Shown piece by piece: positions 56,000-64,000 of a DNA stretch of 64,000 bases. The DNA lies in NCBI GenBank assembly GCA_963735495.1, contig CAVTLG010000002.1:1426001-1490000 (forward strand), written 5' to 3'. Below the pieces are notes generated by a model. It made no database searches. It was not told where the DNA came from and worked only from the letters and a program-made list of their open reading frames with translations. Position 1 is the stretch's first letter. Each line of letters begins with the position of its first letter. The DNA is from CAVTLG01 sp963735495. Its GTDB lineage: Bacteria > Chloroflexota > Ktedonobacteria > Ktedonobacterales > Ktedonobacteraceae. Position numbers and translations under genes: made by a program.

Positions 56000-56806
56000 T
56001 TAGCGTTTCTTGTCGCGTCTCTGGTTGGCGCGATACTCCTGATAAAGGTCATCGTCTGCGCCCTGCACGCCCTGTCTCATCGGTGGTGGAGTTTGTTTCT
56101 CGCCTGGCTCACTCTGATTGTTCCTACTCTGCGCTGTTTTGGCGTTCCTCTGCGCGGCACTGCCTCCAGTAAGGCTGCTTGGCAGCAGGTCCATCTTGAC
56201 CAGAACATAAAGTAATAAGATCAATGTGATGATATTGAACAGAAATGATGTACTAACCGTCGCCGTCGCGCCGAAAAGTGGGAAGGAGAATAATGTTTTG
56301 TTTAATCCCAGTTTTACTAGAGCGTTGGCCTCGTAGGGTAAGAGGAATTCTGCGCCGAGCAAGTAAATCGCAAAGCCTAGAAAATGGCGGGACTTAAACA
56401 ACTTTGGTGGTTGTGTCGCCGTAGCTTTTGCTGGAACCTTTGTGGTCTTCCCATCACCGGTCGCTGTCTCTTCTTTTGCTACAGCAGCTGTATTACTACC
56501 CGCTTGCTTGCGTGTGGCACGTGCGAGGCGTGCTTGTACGATATCTTCCTGCTTGGGAGCTACCTCTTGCTCGCTTTTATCGACGCGTGAGAAGAAATTG
56601 GGGAGTCGAGACTGCCGTTTTGGTGTTTCTGCGACTGCTTCTACTGTAACTGCTTCTACTGCTGGTGATGCTTCTACTTCTGTTGTATCTACTTCTGGGA
56701 GTGCGGTTTTTTCGTTTTCCTCGTCGGTAACAAGGACGGGACGATTGCGTTGTGAGCGTGTGCGTCGTATCTTTTTGCTTGGTGTCGTGCTATATTCTTG
56801 ACTCAT
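56000..56806 (-). CDS. Membrane protein with long disordered ends
   Basis: A 268-residue protein. The first 135 residues are charged and low-complexity (Lys/Arg then Glu/Val/Thr/Ala-rich). Two or three hydrophobic segments follow near 139-156, 168-180 and 184-207 (FLGFAIYLLGAEFLLPYEANAL, FSFPLFGATATV, FLFNIITLILLLYVLVKM). The last 60 residues are polar and Gln/Asn/Arg-rich. No family is recognised. ATG 56806 shares ATGA with the stop of the heme-binding-like gene upstream, so the two are translationally coupled and probably functionally linked. Confidence 0.75.
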   Translation of the reverse strand: MSQEYSTTPSKKIRRTRSQRNRPVLVTDEENEKTALPEVDTTEVEASPAVEAVTVEAVAETPKRQSRLPNFFSRVDKSEQEVAPKQEDIVQARLARATRKQAGSNTAAVAKEETATGDGKTTKVPAKATATQPPKLFKSRHFLGFAIYLLGAEFLLPYEANALVKLGLNKTLFSFPLFGATATVSTSFLFNIITLILLLYVLVKMDLLPSSLTGGSAAQRNAKTAQSRNNQSEPGEKQTPPPMRQGVQGADDDLYQEYRANQRRDKKR

Positions 56807-57426
56807 AGTTGGTCTCCTGAACGGTTCTCGTTTGATTGGCTAGAGGTAGGCGTACCAAAAGCGCTGTAAGGGTTGTTGTTATCTGTTGGCAAGTGCTGGG
56901 TCATGGGGGGAAGGTCCTGCGGGCGTGGAACTCTCTCGTTAGTGCCCGCTAGTGATGCACTGTTCTGCTCGTAGCTTGCTTCGACAGCTACTTGTGCCGG
57001 GATGGGTGCGCTCAATGCTTCTACTACTGCAAGTCCTGCACATGCGATCTCGTCATCGCGGCCAGGTGCGTTGCCTCCACTTACTCCAATGCCGCCAATG
57101 GTGATACCGTTGACGCGGATGGGCCAGCCGCCAGCGGCCATGATAAATTGTCCGTTGGTCATCGCGGCCAGGCTGGCAGCGAAACCTGGGATACCCACAC
57201 CCCATTGCGCAACTGCGTCTGTGGACTGGTTAAACATCACAGCGGTATTTGCTTTGGCAAGGCTGATATTGCCTGTTGCCCAACCATAGGGAGCCATCAT
57301 GCGTTCGAAGAGGACCAGGTGCCCTCCTGCGTCCACAATGGTAATGCTCACAGGGCTGCGTAGTTCTCTGGCACGTTGCTTGCTGGCTTCCAGGATGCTC
57401 CGCGCCAATTCGACAGATATGCTCAC
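56803..57426 (-). CDS. GlcG/HbpS family protein
   Basis: A 207-residue protein. Residues 1-145 are a GlcG/HbpS (DUF336) domain: AKANTAVMFNQST, GVGIPGFAASLAAMTNGQFIMAAGGWPI, and ITIGGIGVSGGNAPGRDDEIACAG. The family includes the heme-binding HbpS and proteins linked to glycolate or propanediol operons. A hydrophilic tail of about 60 residues follows, rich in Asn, Pro and Ser. There is no signal peptide. It is coupled by a four-base overlap to the membrane protein gene downstream. Ligand uncertain. Confidence 0.9.
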   Translation of the reverse strand: MSISVELARSILEASKQRARELRSPVSITIVDAGGHLVLFERMMAPYGWATGNISLAKANTAVMFNQSTDAVAQWGVGIPGFAASLAAMTNGQFIMAAGGWPIRVNGITIGGIGVSGGNAPGRDDEIACAGLAVVEALSAPIPAQVAVEASYEQNSASLAGTNERVPRPQDLPPMTQHLPTDNNNPYSAFGTPTSSQSNENRSGDQL

Positions 57427-57621
57427 GCCCAGATACTCCTTAACTCGATGCTATAAATGCTGCTTCCTTGCTTACCAGGACCGCAAAAGACGTTTCGCAG
57501 GGAGAGCGTGATATGTCCTCTTGTATCCGCCGCTTTCACCCTCCCCCGCTGCTATGATGTATCTCTATCGGGCCTATTGTACCGCACTGATTGCCTGCAT
57601 GCAATGGAGGTATTGCTAACC

Positions 57622-57656
57622 TCTCCGTCTATGAGGACAACGGGGTAGGGGCGTCA
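57622..57656. repeat. MITE-like repeat, family 1, half copy
   Basis: CTCTCCGTCTATGAGG...GGGGTAGGGGCGTC matches the right-arm ends of copies at 6570-6692 and 58489-58608. Only one arm is present. It ends inside the stop codon of the LipM-like gene (57654-57656), so the insertion or its decay touches the gene end. Confidence 0.6.
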
Positions 57657-58475
57657 AGCCAATGTGATATGCTCTTTGCTCCACGTTAGCTCGCTGTATT
57701 TCTGCTCCACTAACTGCCGGGCCAGTTCCCACTCAGATGCACTCAATTCGCCGGGCGCAAATTGCCTTTGCAGAAGGGTACTAAAACCATTTTGAAATGC
57801 CTGTGCTGCTGTATCCCAGGTTGCCGTCGGGGCAAAGGCATGCAATGGAGCAGTTTTCTGCAGATAGAGACTCAAGGCTGCCTGGCGCTCTTCTGCGTTA
57901 GCAAAGCGTAGCATACTAAAGAATTCTGCCGAGCGGTCATCGAGCGGTAATGATCCTTGTTGCAGCAGTGCATCTTGTTTCCATACCTGAGCGCTACCTA
58001 CGAGCTTAAAGTTATTGCTCGTCACGTCGGCCTGCGTTGATGATGCAAAGCAGGCTGCTGAGGGATTTTTACTGACATGCTCATCACTGATTTCGGCCTG
58101 TATACCCAGGCTGGCCAGAGCGACGAGGAGTCCCTGGGAGAGATAGGCATAGGCGGCAACGACTCCCGAGGGGATGCCATTGTGCTTGCTGATGACGATG
58201 CTATAGGTAAATTCATCCCGGTGATAGACGGCTCGCCCTCCGGTGGGACGGCGTACCAGCGTGACGCCTTGCTGCTGGCAGACATCGACGGCGATTTCGT
58301 GCTCAACGTTTTGAAAGCGTCCCAGCGAGATCGCCGGTTGCGACCAGCGGAATACCCGCAAGGTTGGTGGCACTTCACCCTTGAGGTGATGACGGAGTAT
58401 AGCTTCGTCGATAGCCATATTGAGGGCTGCGTCTTGTACTCCTGTATTAATAAAACGGTATGCTGCCTTCTGCAT
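57654..58475 (-). CDS. lipM: Lipoyl/octanoyl transferase, LipM-like
   Basis: A 273-residue BPL/LplA/LipB-fold protein with AAGGAACAAAT before ATG 58475. Segments: ALNMAIDEAILRHH, RVFRWSQPAISLGRFQ, LVRRPTGGRAVYHRDEFTYSI and FKLVGSAQVWKQDALLQQGSLPL. A Cys at PSAACF precedes KLVGSAQ, as in LipM octanoyltransferases, so octanoyl transfer from ACP to GcvH or E2 is more likely than ATP-dependent lipoate ligation. The C-terminus runs into a half copy of a short repeat, and a full copy sits just upstream of the start. Symbol given on motif grounds. Confidence 0.85.
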   Translation of the reverse strand: MQKAAYRFINTGVQDAALNMAIDEAILRHHLKGEVPPTLRVFRWSQPAISLGRFQNVEHEIAVDVCQQQGVTLVRRPTGGRAVYHRDEFTYSIVISKHNGIPSGVVAAYAYLSQGLLVALASLGIQAEISDEHVSKNPSAACFASSTQADVTSNNFKLVGSAQVWKQDALLQQGSLPLDDRSAEFFSMLRFANAEERQAALSLYLQKTAPLHAFAPTATWDTAAQAFQNGFSTLLQRQFAPGELSASEWELARQLVEQKYSELTWSKEHITLA

Positions 58476-58488
58476 ATTTGTTCCTTGT

Positions 58489-58608
58489 GGCTCTGCGTCC
58501 TTGAGGGGGAAATGGGGTAGGGGCGGCGCTGGCCTCCGCCCTGGGGCGCACGCAAGGTGACGCCCCTACCCCATTTCCTAACGTTTTCCCCCGGAAGGAT
58601 GGAGAACA
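58489..58608. mobile_element. MITE-like repeat, family 1 copy C
   Basis: A 120-bp element. The left end GGCTCTGCGTCCTTGAGGGG matches one arm of copy A; the right end, read on the minus strand, matches the other (TCTCCATCCTTCCGGGGGAA and AACGTTAGGAAATGGGGTAG). It is inserted between the LipM-like start and the tgt stop (58611), in the opposite orientation to copy A. The inner GGGGTAGGGGCG/CGCCCCTACCCC pair gives a long hairpin. No clear target duplication. Confidence 0.75.
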
Positions 58609-58610
58609 TA

Positions 58611-59792
58611 CTATGTTGGACGTTCTCTCGCTGCTTTCCACTTCTCGCGTTGTGCCTCGCGTACTCGTTCCGATGCTGGAACATAGCGGGCTTGAAATTC
58701 AGCGCGGAAGTCACTGTAGCGATCTGCGATGATCGCTTCCCGCAACTGCCTGGCGAGGTGCAGCATGAAGCGAATATTATGGATACTACCTAGACGATAA
58801 TACAACTGCTCTTCCGTGCGCGCGAGATGGTGGACGTACGCAGCGCTGTAATGCTGGCATGTGTAGCAATCACAATCTGCCTCTATCGGTCCATGCTCGC
58901 TGCGAAAACGTGCGTTTTTGATGCTGACGCGTCCATTGGCGGTAAAGAGTCCACCGTGACGTGCCACACGCGTTGGTAAAACACAATCGAACATGTCCAT
59001 ACCCAGCCCCACACCCTCTACCAGATCTTCGGGCGAGCCAACTCCCAGTAAATGACGCGGCTTATGGCGCGGCAATAGCGGCGTGACAGTACTCAGTATC
59101 TCCCACATCATCTCCTTAGGCTCGCCTACAGAGAGTCCGCCAATGGAGAGTCCTGGAAATGGCATACTGGCGATGACCTGAGCGCTTTGCTGGCGTAATG
59201 CAAGCTCAAAGGCTCCTTGAATGATACCGAATAAGCTCTGAGCTGGATTATAGTGTTCCTTGGCGAGCAGGGCGCGTTCTTCCCAACGATGGGTCCATGC
59301 CATGGCTTGCTGGGCCTCGTGCGCGCTGCAAGGATAGGGCGAGCAAATATCGAGCGGCAGGATAATATCTGCGCCCAGTTCTGCTTCGATTTGCATCACA
59401 CGCTCGGGTGTCAGGACGTGTTGTGAGCCGTCAAGATGTGATTTGAAGGTCACGCCTTCCTCGCTCAGCTTGCGCAGGCGTCCCAGGCTCCAGACCTGGA
59501 AGCCACCGCTATCGGTGAGGATGGGACCATCCCAGTGCATAAATGAGTGCAGCCCGCCAAATGACGCAATAAGCTCAGAGCCAGGTCTGAGCATCAGATG
59601 GTAGGTATTCGCCAGTATAATCTGCGCACCAGCCGCGTGAAGCTCTTCGGGTGCGACGCTCTTGACCGTCGCTTGTGTCCCTACCGGCATGAAAATGGGC
59701 GTCTGAATCGTGCCATGAGGGGTCTGGATCGTGCCCGCCCGTGCCCAACTCGTGGAGCTGTCGGCGTCGATTGTAAAGGAAAATGCTGACAT
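58611..59792 (-). CDS. tgt: tRNA-guanine transglycosylase
   Basis: A 393-residue bacterial Tgt. Catalytic and binding segments: TPIFMPVGTQATVKSVAPEEL, ILANTYHLMLRPG, LTDSGGFQVWSLG (first catalytic Asp), LGADIILPLDICSPYPC, LSIGGLSVGE, LLGVGSPEDLVEGVGLGMDMFDCVLPTRVARHG (nucleophile Asp) and the zinc site CDCYTCQHYSAAYVHHL. It swaps the wobble guanine of GUN-anticodon tRNAs for preQ1 in queuosine synthesis. The queA partner is not in the window. Its stop is two bases from a MITE-like repeat. Confidence 0.97.
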   Translation of the reverse strand: MSAFSFTIDADSSTSWARAGTIQTPHGTIQTPIFMPVGTQATVKSVAPEELHAAGAQIILANTYHLMLRPGSELIASFGGLHSFMHWDGPILTDSGGFQVWSLGRLRKLSEEGVTFKSHLDGSQHVLTPERVMQIEAELGADIILPLDICSPYPCSAHEAQQAMAWTHRWEERALLAKEHYNPAQSLFGIIQGAFELALRQQSAQVIASMPFPGLSIGGLSVGEPKEMMWEILSTVTPLLPRHKPRHLLGVGSPEDLVEGVGLGMDMFDCVLPTRVARHGGLFTANGRVSIKNARFRSEHGPIEADCDCYTCQHYSAAYVHHLARTEEQLYYRLGSIHNIRFMLHLARQLREAIIADRYSDFRAEFQARYVPASERVREAQREKWKAARERPT

Positions 59793-60064
59793 GAACCTCT
59801 CAGATAGTGTTTGTAACGCGCATACTTTTCGTCAATAGTGAGCTGAAACCGGCTCTCCGTCCATTCGGGGAAAAGGTGTGTTCTTCTCCAAACACATGCT
59901 CACTAAAAACATGCAATGGGCCTTTAGAAAGCGCTTGACTAGATTTTTACAGCCCATTATTCCTATTGGTTATTGTCTCATAAACGTCAAGTCAGAATCG
60001 CATAAAAATGATATAAAAGATACATAAAAATATGTAGCGTAGTCGGAAATTGTCATAAAAACAC
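59793..60064. other. Intergenic region upstream of tgt and zinc-ribbon gene
   Basis: About 270 AT-rich bases between divergent genes. No open frame of note. It should contain the tgt promoter, not identified by eye. Confidence 0.4.
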
Positions 60065-60093
60065 TTGCAAATCCTTAAAAGATAGTGTATGCT
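60065..60093 (+). promoter_or_regulatory. Possible promoter of the zinc-ribbon gene
   Basis: TTGCAA (60065-60070), a 17-base spacer and TATGCT (60088-60093), about 145 bases before the TTG start. Confidence 0.55.
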
Positions 60094-60237
60094 TTCCACC
60101 GGTATCCAATCTCGGTCTCGCATACAGTGCTCGTCCAGGGTATAAAATCCCACGCTGGTAGGGGGAAAAAAAAGACTGGTGACATCTGCTAGGATACGAC
60201 CCTGAGGATTACCAACATATCACAAGGAGGTCCCTAG

Positions 60238-60546
60238 TTGAGCTTCGATGACAAAACCCTAAAGTGCCGTGAGTGCGGAGTCGACTTCGTGTTCACTGCA
60301 GGAGAACAAGAGTTCTACCAGCAAAAAGGTCTGATGAATCAGCCTGGTCGCTGCCCTTCCTGCCGAGCCAATCGCCGTAATTCGGCTGGTGGTTCAGGTG
60401 GACGAGAGCGTGCACCGCGAGAAATGCATACAGTGATTTGTGCTGAGTGTGGTACTGAGACTCAGGTCCCATTCTTGCCAAAGAATGATCGCCCGGTCTA
60501 CTGTAGTCCCTGCTATGACAAGGTGCGTAGCGTCGCCCGCAGTTAA
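60238..60546 (+). CDS. Double zinc-ribbon protein
   Basis: A 102-residue protein with a TTG start, chosen because AAGGAGGTCCCTAG precedes it exactly. The first metal site comprises KCRECGVDFVFTAGEQEFY and RCPSCRANR; the second comprises ICAECGTETQVPF and YCSPCYDKVR. A Gly/Arg-rich linker joins them. The FTAGEQEFYQQKGL segment is typical of small CxxC zinc-ribbon proteins found in Chloroflexota and other bacteria. Nucleic acid or protein binding is likely; function unknown. It has its own promoter and terminator. Confidence 0.9.
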   Translation: MSFDDKTLKCRECGVDFVFTAGEQEFYQQKGLMNQPGRCPSCRANRRNSAGGSGGRERAPREMHTVICAECGTETQVPFLPKNDRPVYCSPCYDKVRSVARS

Positions 60547-60657
60547 TGCGGCCTGCTCGCGCTTGCCTGTTATGTTGGACCATGCTTTTCCTACGAGCAT
60601 ATGCCCAGTTGCGTAGCAGGTAGCGTCTACAGGAATTTCCCATCAGAACAAAAAAAG

Positions 60658-60690
60658 AGGCAAAGCCAGGGTGTGTTCTTGGCTTCGCCT
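60658..60690 (+). terminator. Intrinsic terminator after the zinc-ribbon gene
   Basis: AGGCAAAGCCA pairs with TGGCTTCGCCT around an eleven-base loop, followed by TTGTCG. A seven-A run precedes it, so it would also terminate minus-strand transcription. Confidence 0.65.
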
Positions 60691-60694
60691 TTGT

Positions 60695-60854
60695 CGTATA
60701 TGATGGAGCCAGCCTGGTTGCTTTCCCTCGTGGAATAATGCAGGCTGCGTTTGCGTTTCCTCTTATAGATGAATGTACATGGTATGTACCTCCATTGCGT
60801 ACCTGATTTTATCTTCCTCAAGCATTCGGATTTGGAGTGGCAAAAAGTATCCGC
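60695..60854. other. Spacer before the relA promoter
   Basis: About 160 bases with no supported gene; a minus-strand frame at 60627-60821 has no domain or good start. Confidence 0.4.
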
Positions 60855-60882
60855 TTGACAGTCAAATTTTGCTCTTTATAAT
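60855..60882 (+). promoter_or_regulatory. Sigma70-type promoter of the RelA/SpoT gene
   Basis: TTGACA (60855-60860), a 16-base spacer and TATAAT (60877-60882), about 120 bases before the ATG at 61003. Confidence 0.8.
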
Positions 60883-61002
60883 AGAGTAGTAACATTTGTT
60901 TTGTCCAGGCTGGGTATATACTTGTAGTTGTAGTGCCGAATGTGTGGAGAGAGCCGATCAGGCGCAGGCAGATGGTACAGAATGTAGTTGCAGGTATTCA
61001 GT

Positions 61003-63459
61003 ATGGCTACCAATTTCGAAAAAGTCGCTGATCAGTCTGGGTCCAGTATCCCTTTGATGAGAACGGCGACAGCATCGGGGGCGAACTTGTCTCCTTCGCA
61101 AATGACTCTTGAGGACCTGCTGGCCGAAACGGGTCAGTATCTTGCTCCACATGATATGGAGAAGATTCAGCGTGCCTATGATCTGGCCGATCAGGCACAT
61201 GGTGGAGTTGTGCGCCGTTCTGGTGAGCCATACATCCAGCATCCCTTAGAGGTAGCCTTCCTGCTAGCTGTCATGCGCATTGACGCGGACGGTATTGTGG
61301 CTGCACTGTTGCATGACGTAGTCGAAGATACTGATTTTTCCCTTGACGACTTACGCGAGCAGTTTGGTGCGGTGGTAGCCAACATTGTTGATGGGGTGAC
61401 GAAGTTTGACGCCCTGGCTGGCAAGCCTGCTACGACTGTGAAAAAAGCCGCCCTTCCCGAGTCACAGAGTGCGGACCCACTTCTCCCCTCGCCGCCATCT
61501 CTGGTTGACAAGCGCCGTCAGCGCATTGAGACTGTACGTAAGATGCTGCTGGCAATGGCCGAAGATCCACGTGTAGTTGTGCTCAAAATTGCTGATCGCT
61601 TACATAATATGCGGACACTCAGTGCGATGTCGCCTGCTCAGCAGCAAAATACGTCGCGCGAAACCAGTGAGATTTATGCTCCGCTGGCCCGTCGTCTGGG
61701 CATGTATATTGCCCAGGCCGAGTTAGAGGATCTCGTCTTTAGCTATCTCGAACCTGAAAAGTATGCGCGCCTGGCCCGGCAAGTTGAGGATGAAGTACAG
61801 AAACGCCAACCTCTTGTGGACGAGGTGTGTCATATTCTGCGTGAGGAGATGGAACGAGCTGGTATTCATGCGGATGTGCTGGCGTGGCGCAAGCACCTGG
61901 CGAGCACCAATCGCAAGTTGGAGGATATGCCGCAGCAAAATGGCAATGAGGTCAGCCAGATCCACGACCTTGTTTCCTTCCGCATCCTGGTTGATAGCGA
62001 TTATGAATGTTACCTGGCTTTAGGACATATTCACGCGCTGTGGCGACCGAAGGATGGTCGCATCAAAGATTTTATCGCCACTCCTAAATTGAATGGGTAT
62101 CAGTCGTTGCATACGACTGTTTTTTGTTTGCAGGACCGTCTGGCAGAGATCCAGATTCGCACCTATGATATGCAGCGCACGGCTGATTATGGCATTGCCA
62201 GCTACTGGTACTTGAAGGAGCGTGTGGGCAAGGACGAAAAGGCGGGGAGCGGCAAAAAAGAGCCGACGCCGAGCAGTTGGCGTCTCTCGTACCGTGAAAT
62301 GGTAGCCTGGATCGAGCAGTTGCGCGAGTGGCAGCGCGAATTGCCGCAGCGCAGCGCTGACGAATTTGTTGAGGCAGTCAAAGGTGATATCTTTCAAGAG
62401 CAGATCTTTGTGTTTACGCCCAAAGGTGACGTAAAGGACCTGCCGCGTGGTTCGACGCCATTGGACATGGCTTACCGCATTCATACTGATCTGGGGGATC
62501 ATTGTGCCGGTGCGCGGATTATTACAAATCAGGATGAGAGTGGTCGCCTGGTCACTCGTCTCGTGCCACTCGATTATGAATTGAAGGGCGGCGAGATTGT
62601 CGATATCATGGTGAACCGTACCGTGCATCCCACGCGTGACTGGCTCTCTTTTGCACGCACGGCGGCAGCGCGTAACAAGATTCGGCGTTATCTCAAAACC
62701 TATGAGCGCGAGATTAATCTGCAACTGGGTCGTGAGCGGCTGGACCTGGCTTTGAAGGCTGCTGGCCAGGTTGGTGTCAGCGATGTTGTTGAAGATCTGC
62801 TGCTGCGTCTCTGCACTGAGGGCGAGGCAGCCAGTACGACTTTCAAAAAGTATGCCACACGTGACGATATCTACGTTGCGCTTGGGCGTGAAGATTTGCC
62901 AGGCGAACAGGTGTTAGAGCATCTGCTGCCACTCTTGCCAAAGCAGGATGAGGCCAGCACCGAAAATGGCAACCATCCTGATGAGAATGAAAATGATTAT
63001 CTTCAGGACAGGGATGGCGAGGTTGCGCGTCTGGTGAAACTGGCGCAATGCTGTTGTCCTATCCCGGGAGATGCGATAATGGGCTTTTTTTCACCGGGCA
63101 AGGGCATGCTGGTGCATCGCGCTGACTGCCGGACATTGCGCCGTTACCGCGACCATGTCAGTGCGCTGGTAGATCTTGACTGGTTGCGCATAAAGCCGGA
63201 GTACTACCTGGTGCCGATCACACTGGTCGCGCATGATCGTGCGGGCTTACTGCGCGATGTGGCGGCTGTGGTCGCCGACTCGAGTATCAACATGACCGCT
63301 GTTACTTCTACTACCAATGCTTCTTTACAGAAAGCCGTGATTACAGCGACACTGGAAATTGCGGCAGAGACGGGCGTCATCGACCAGATTGAACGCATTT
63401 TGCGTCGTCTGCGCCAGGTGAAAAATGTTGTCAATGTAGAGCGTGCTGTAGGAAAATAG
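61003..63459 (+). CDS. rel: Bifunctional (p)ppGpp synthetase/hydrolase
   Basis: An 818-residue RelA/SpoT homologue from ATG 61003 (AGG eight bases upstream). The HD hydrolase domain is at about 45-230, with HPLEVAFLLAVMRIDADG, ALLHDVVEDTD and KIADRLHNMRTL, so the hydrolase metal residues are intact. The synthetase domain at about 290-410 has DGRIKDFIATPKLNGYQSLHTTV and EIQIRTYDMQRTADYGIASYW. TGS follows (IFVFTPKGDVKDLPRGSTPLDMAYRIHTDLG), then a zinc-finger/CC region (LAQCCCPIPGD) and a C-terminal ACT domain (LVPITLVAHDRAGLLRDVAAVV). It makes and degrades the starvation alarmone. A second, partial Rel-like gene follows. Confidence 0.96.
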   Translation: MATNFEKVADQSGSSIPLMRTATASGANLSPSQMTLEDLLAETGQYLAPHDMEKIQRAYDLADQAHGGVVRRSGEPYIQHPLEVAFLLAVMRIDADGIVAALLHDVVEDTDFSLDDLREQFGAVVANIVDGVTKFDALAGKPATTVKKAALPESQSADPLLPSPPSLVDKRRQRIETVRKMLLAMAEDPRVVVLKIADRLHNMRTLSAMSPAQQQNTSRETSEIYAPLARRLGMYIAQAELEDLVFSYLEPEKYARLARQVEDEVQKRQPLVDEVCHILREEMERAGIHADVLAWRKHLASTNRKLEDMPQQNGNEVSQIHDLVSFRILVDSDYECYLALGHIHALWRPKDGRIKDFIATPKLNGYQSLHTTVFCLQDRLAEIQIRTYDMQRTADYGIASYWYLKERVGKDEKAGSGKKEPTPSSWRLSYREMVAWIEQLREWQRELPQRSADEFVEAVKGDIFQEQIFVFTPKGDVKDLPRGSTPLDMAYRIHTDLGDHCAGARIITNQDESGRLVTRLVPLDYELKGGEIVDIMVNRTVHPTRDWLSFARTAAARNKIRRYLKTYEREINLQLGRERLDLALKAAGQVGVSDVVEDLLLRLCTEGEAASTTFKKYATRDDIYVALGREDLPGEQVLEHLLPLLPKQDEASTENGNHPDENENDYLQDRDGEVARLVKLAQCCCPIPGDAIMGFFSPGKGMLVHRADCRTLRRYRDHVSALVDLDWLRIKPEYYLVPITLVAHDRAGLLRDVAAVVADSSINMTAVTSTTNASLQKAVITATLEIAAETGVIDQIERILRRLRQVKNVVNVERAVGK

Positions 63460-63595
63460 GGCTAGCTTTGCTTGTGGGTGCTCTCAACCTGTCGTGGGTA
63501 CCCTGAGTGGCCAAGGACCAGGCATCCTCTTCCCATCCCAGGTGTATCCACGAAGGTGTGCGTTAGCGTTACCCTACTTTTTTTTGTGCTGTGTG

Positions 63596-63609
63596 TTGAC
63601 CTGCGTCAA
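63596..63609. promoter_or_regulatory. TTGAC-N4-GTCAA palindrome
   Basis: A five-base inverted repeat with four-base spacer, resembling CRP/FNR-type half-site spacing, lies about 145 bases before the second Rel-like gene. No regulator is identified. Confidence 0.3.
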
Positions 63610-63752
63610 TATAACCAGGAACGGCATGCTACGTATATTTTAAGGATGTTCTTGTAAATAGCAAGCGGCGTATAGCGTATAGTGTATATTGGTCGGTGGA
63701 ATTGTTATTCGTTCGAGTTACTCTGGCTCGCCCAGATGGTTATAGATGATTT

Positions 63753-64000
63753 ATGATAGATAGGTCTGTAGAACAACATTTTGTAGGACATACCTACCCG
63801 GATGCCATGGCACACCTGCTCTCGCTCGTGAGTTCCTATATGACTCTCGGTGAAGTTGACAAGGTGTTGCTGGCCTTCGATCTTGCGCAAGAGACCTGTC
63901 AGAATGTTCCTGGAGTGGCGGCGCGTCCGATTCCGCCGCTGGAACATGCGCTAGCGGTCACAACTATTCTTGCGCAGGTCATGCATGTCGATGCAATTGG
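63753..64000 (+). CDS. Second RelA/SpoT-like protein, N-terminal part (runs off window)
   Basis: An open frame from ATG 63753 runs to the window end (82 complete codons, no stop). Residues 31-82 align by eye with the HD-domain start of the upstream Rel: EVDKVLLAFDLAQE, then PPLEHALAVTTILAQVMHVDAIG, against IQHPLEVAFLLAVMRIDADG, keeping the metal His. The ribosome site is weak, so a later ATG (63807) is possible. Two Rel-type genes in tandem suggest division of synthesis and hydrolysis, but the rest of the gene is needed. Confidence 0.72.
   Translation, partial: MIDRSVEQHFVGHTYPDAMAHLLSLVSSYMTLGEVDKVLLAFDLAQETCQNVPGVAARPIPPLEHALAVTTILAQVMHVDAI

Noticed and set aside
63705..63947. Minus-strand frame of 80 codons at the right edge
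   Set aside because: It opposes the Rel-like plus-strand frame, which has recognisable HD-domain sequence.

Overview
The window most resembles chromosome from a Ktedonobacteria-like member of the Chloroflexota. This is inferred from gene content: double zinc-ribbon cyclase/ATPase proteins, zinc-ribbon Ser/Thr kinases, Rpn-type nuclease remnants, an ANTAR regulator, a KGG-repeat stress protein and two adjacent RelA/SpoT genes. No taxonomic search was run, so this is a working assignment. No prophage, plasmid or CRISPR module is visible. Mobile DNA is limited to short non-coding inverted-repeat (MITE-like) elements and decayed Rpn genes.

Layout. 1-5976 (minus): a surface-glycan operon with a DUF1616-like protein, a GT2, three GT4 glycosyltransferases, a polysaccharide deacetylase and the start of a DUF2206-like membrane protein that runs off the left edge. 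6721-10249: nitroreductase, a lipoprotein serine hydrolase with degenerate active site, a membrane-anchored protein with three L7/L12-like repeats, and a small membrane protein. 10672-14798: two paralogous zinc-ribbon Ser/Thr kinases, one fused to an extracellular periplasmic-binding-type receptor. 15677-20270: two small unknown proteins, then two histidine kinases and an OmpR-type regulator. 20705-22383: quinone oxidoreductase and YceI. 22596-26541 (plus): peptidoglycan genes murF (frameshifted), ddl and a dipeptide epimerase. 26634-27891: Rpn nuclease remnants. 28062-38190: GMC oxidoreductase, sulfurtransferase, DUF402 protein, a 1,332-residue cyclase/ATPase/TPR regulator, an MBL-fold hydrolase and an amidohydrolase.

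38361-43934 (minus): a ribosomal RNA operon with three tandem sigma70-type promoters, 16S and 23S rRNA, long processing stems around each rRNA and an intrinsic terminator. No tRNA lies in the spacer and no 5S rRNA lies next to the 23S. 44298-51141: KGG protein, plsX with a receiver protein, psuG, an alpha/beta-hydrolase lacking its catalytic triad, and an XRE-XRE-membrane protein operon. 51294-59792 (minus): an SPFH protein, a PSP1/RicT protein with a Cys-rich tail, an ANTAR regulator, DAHP synthase (aroF) behind an attenuator-like leader, a heme-binding-like pair, a LipM-like octanoyltransferase and tgt. 60238-64000 (plus): a zinc-ribbon protein, a full-length RelA/SpoT and the beginning of a second RelA/SpoT-like gene.

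Themes. The strongest new-looking item is the aroF leader. It has a sigma70-type promoter, a 24-codon ORF with seven Phe/Tyr/Trp codons within nine, a long stem and a perfect intrinsic terminator, all ahead of the first enzyme of aromatic amino acid synthesis. Other themes are receptor-type kinases joined to solute-binding domains, two hydrolase-fold proteins that have lost their catalytic residues, and two families of short mobile repeats (one copy with an 8-bp direct duplication). Single-base or nonsense lesions affect murF and an Rpn gene.
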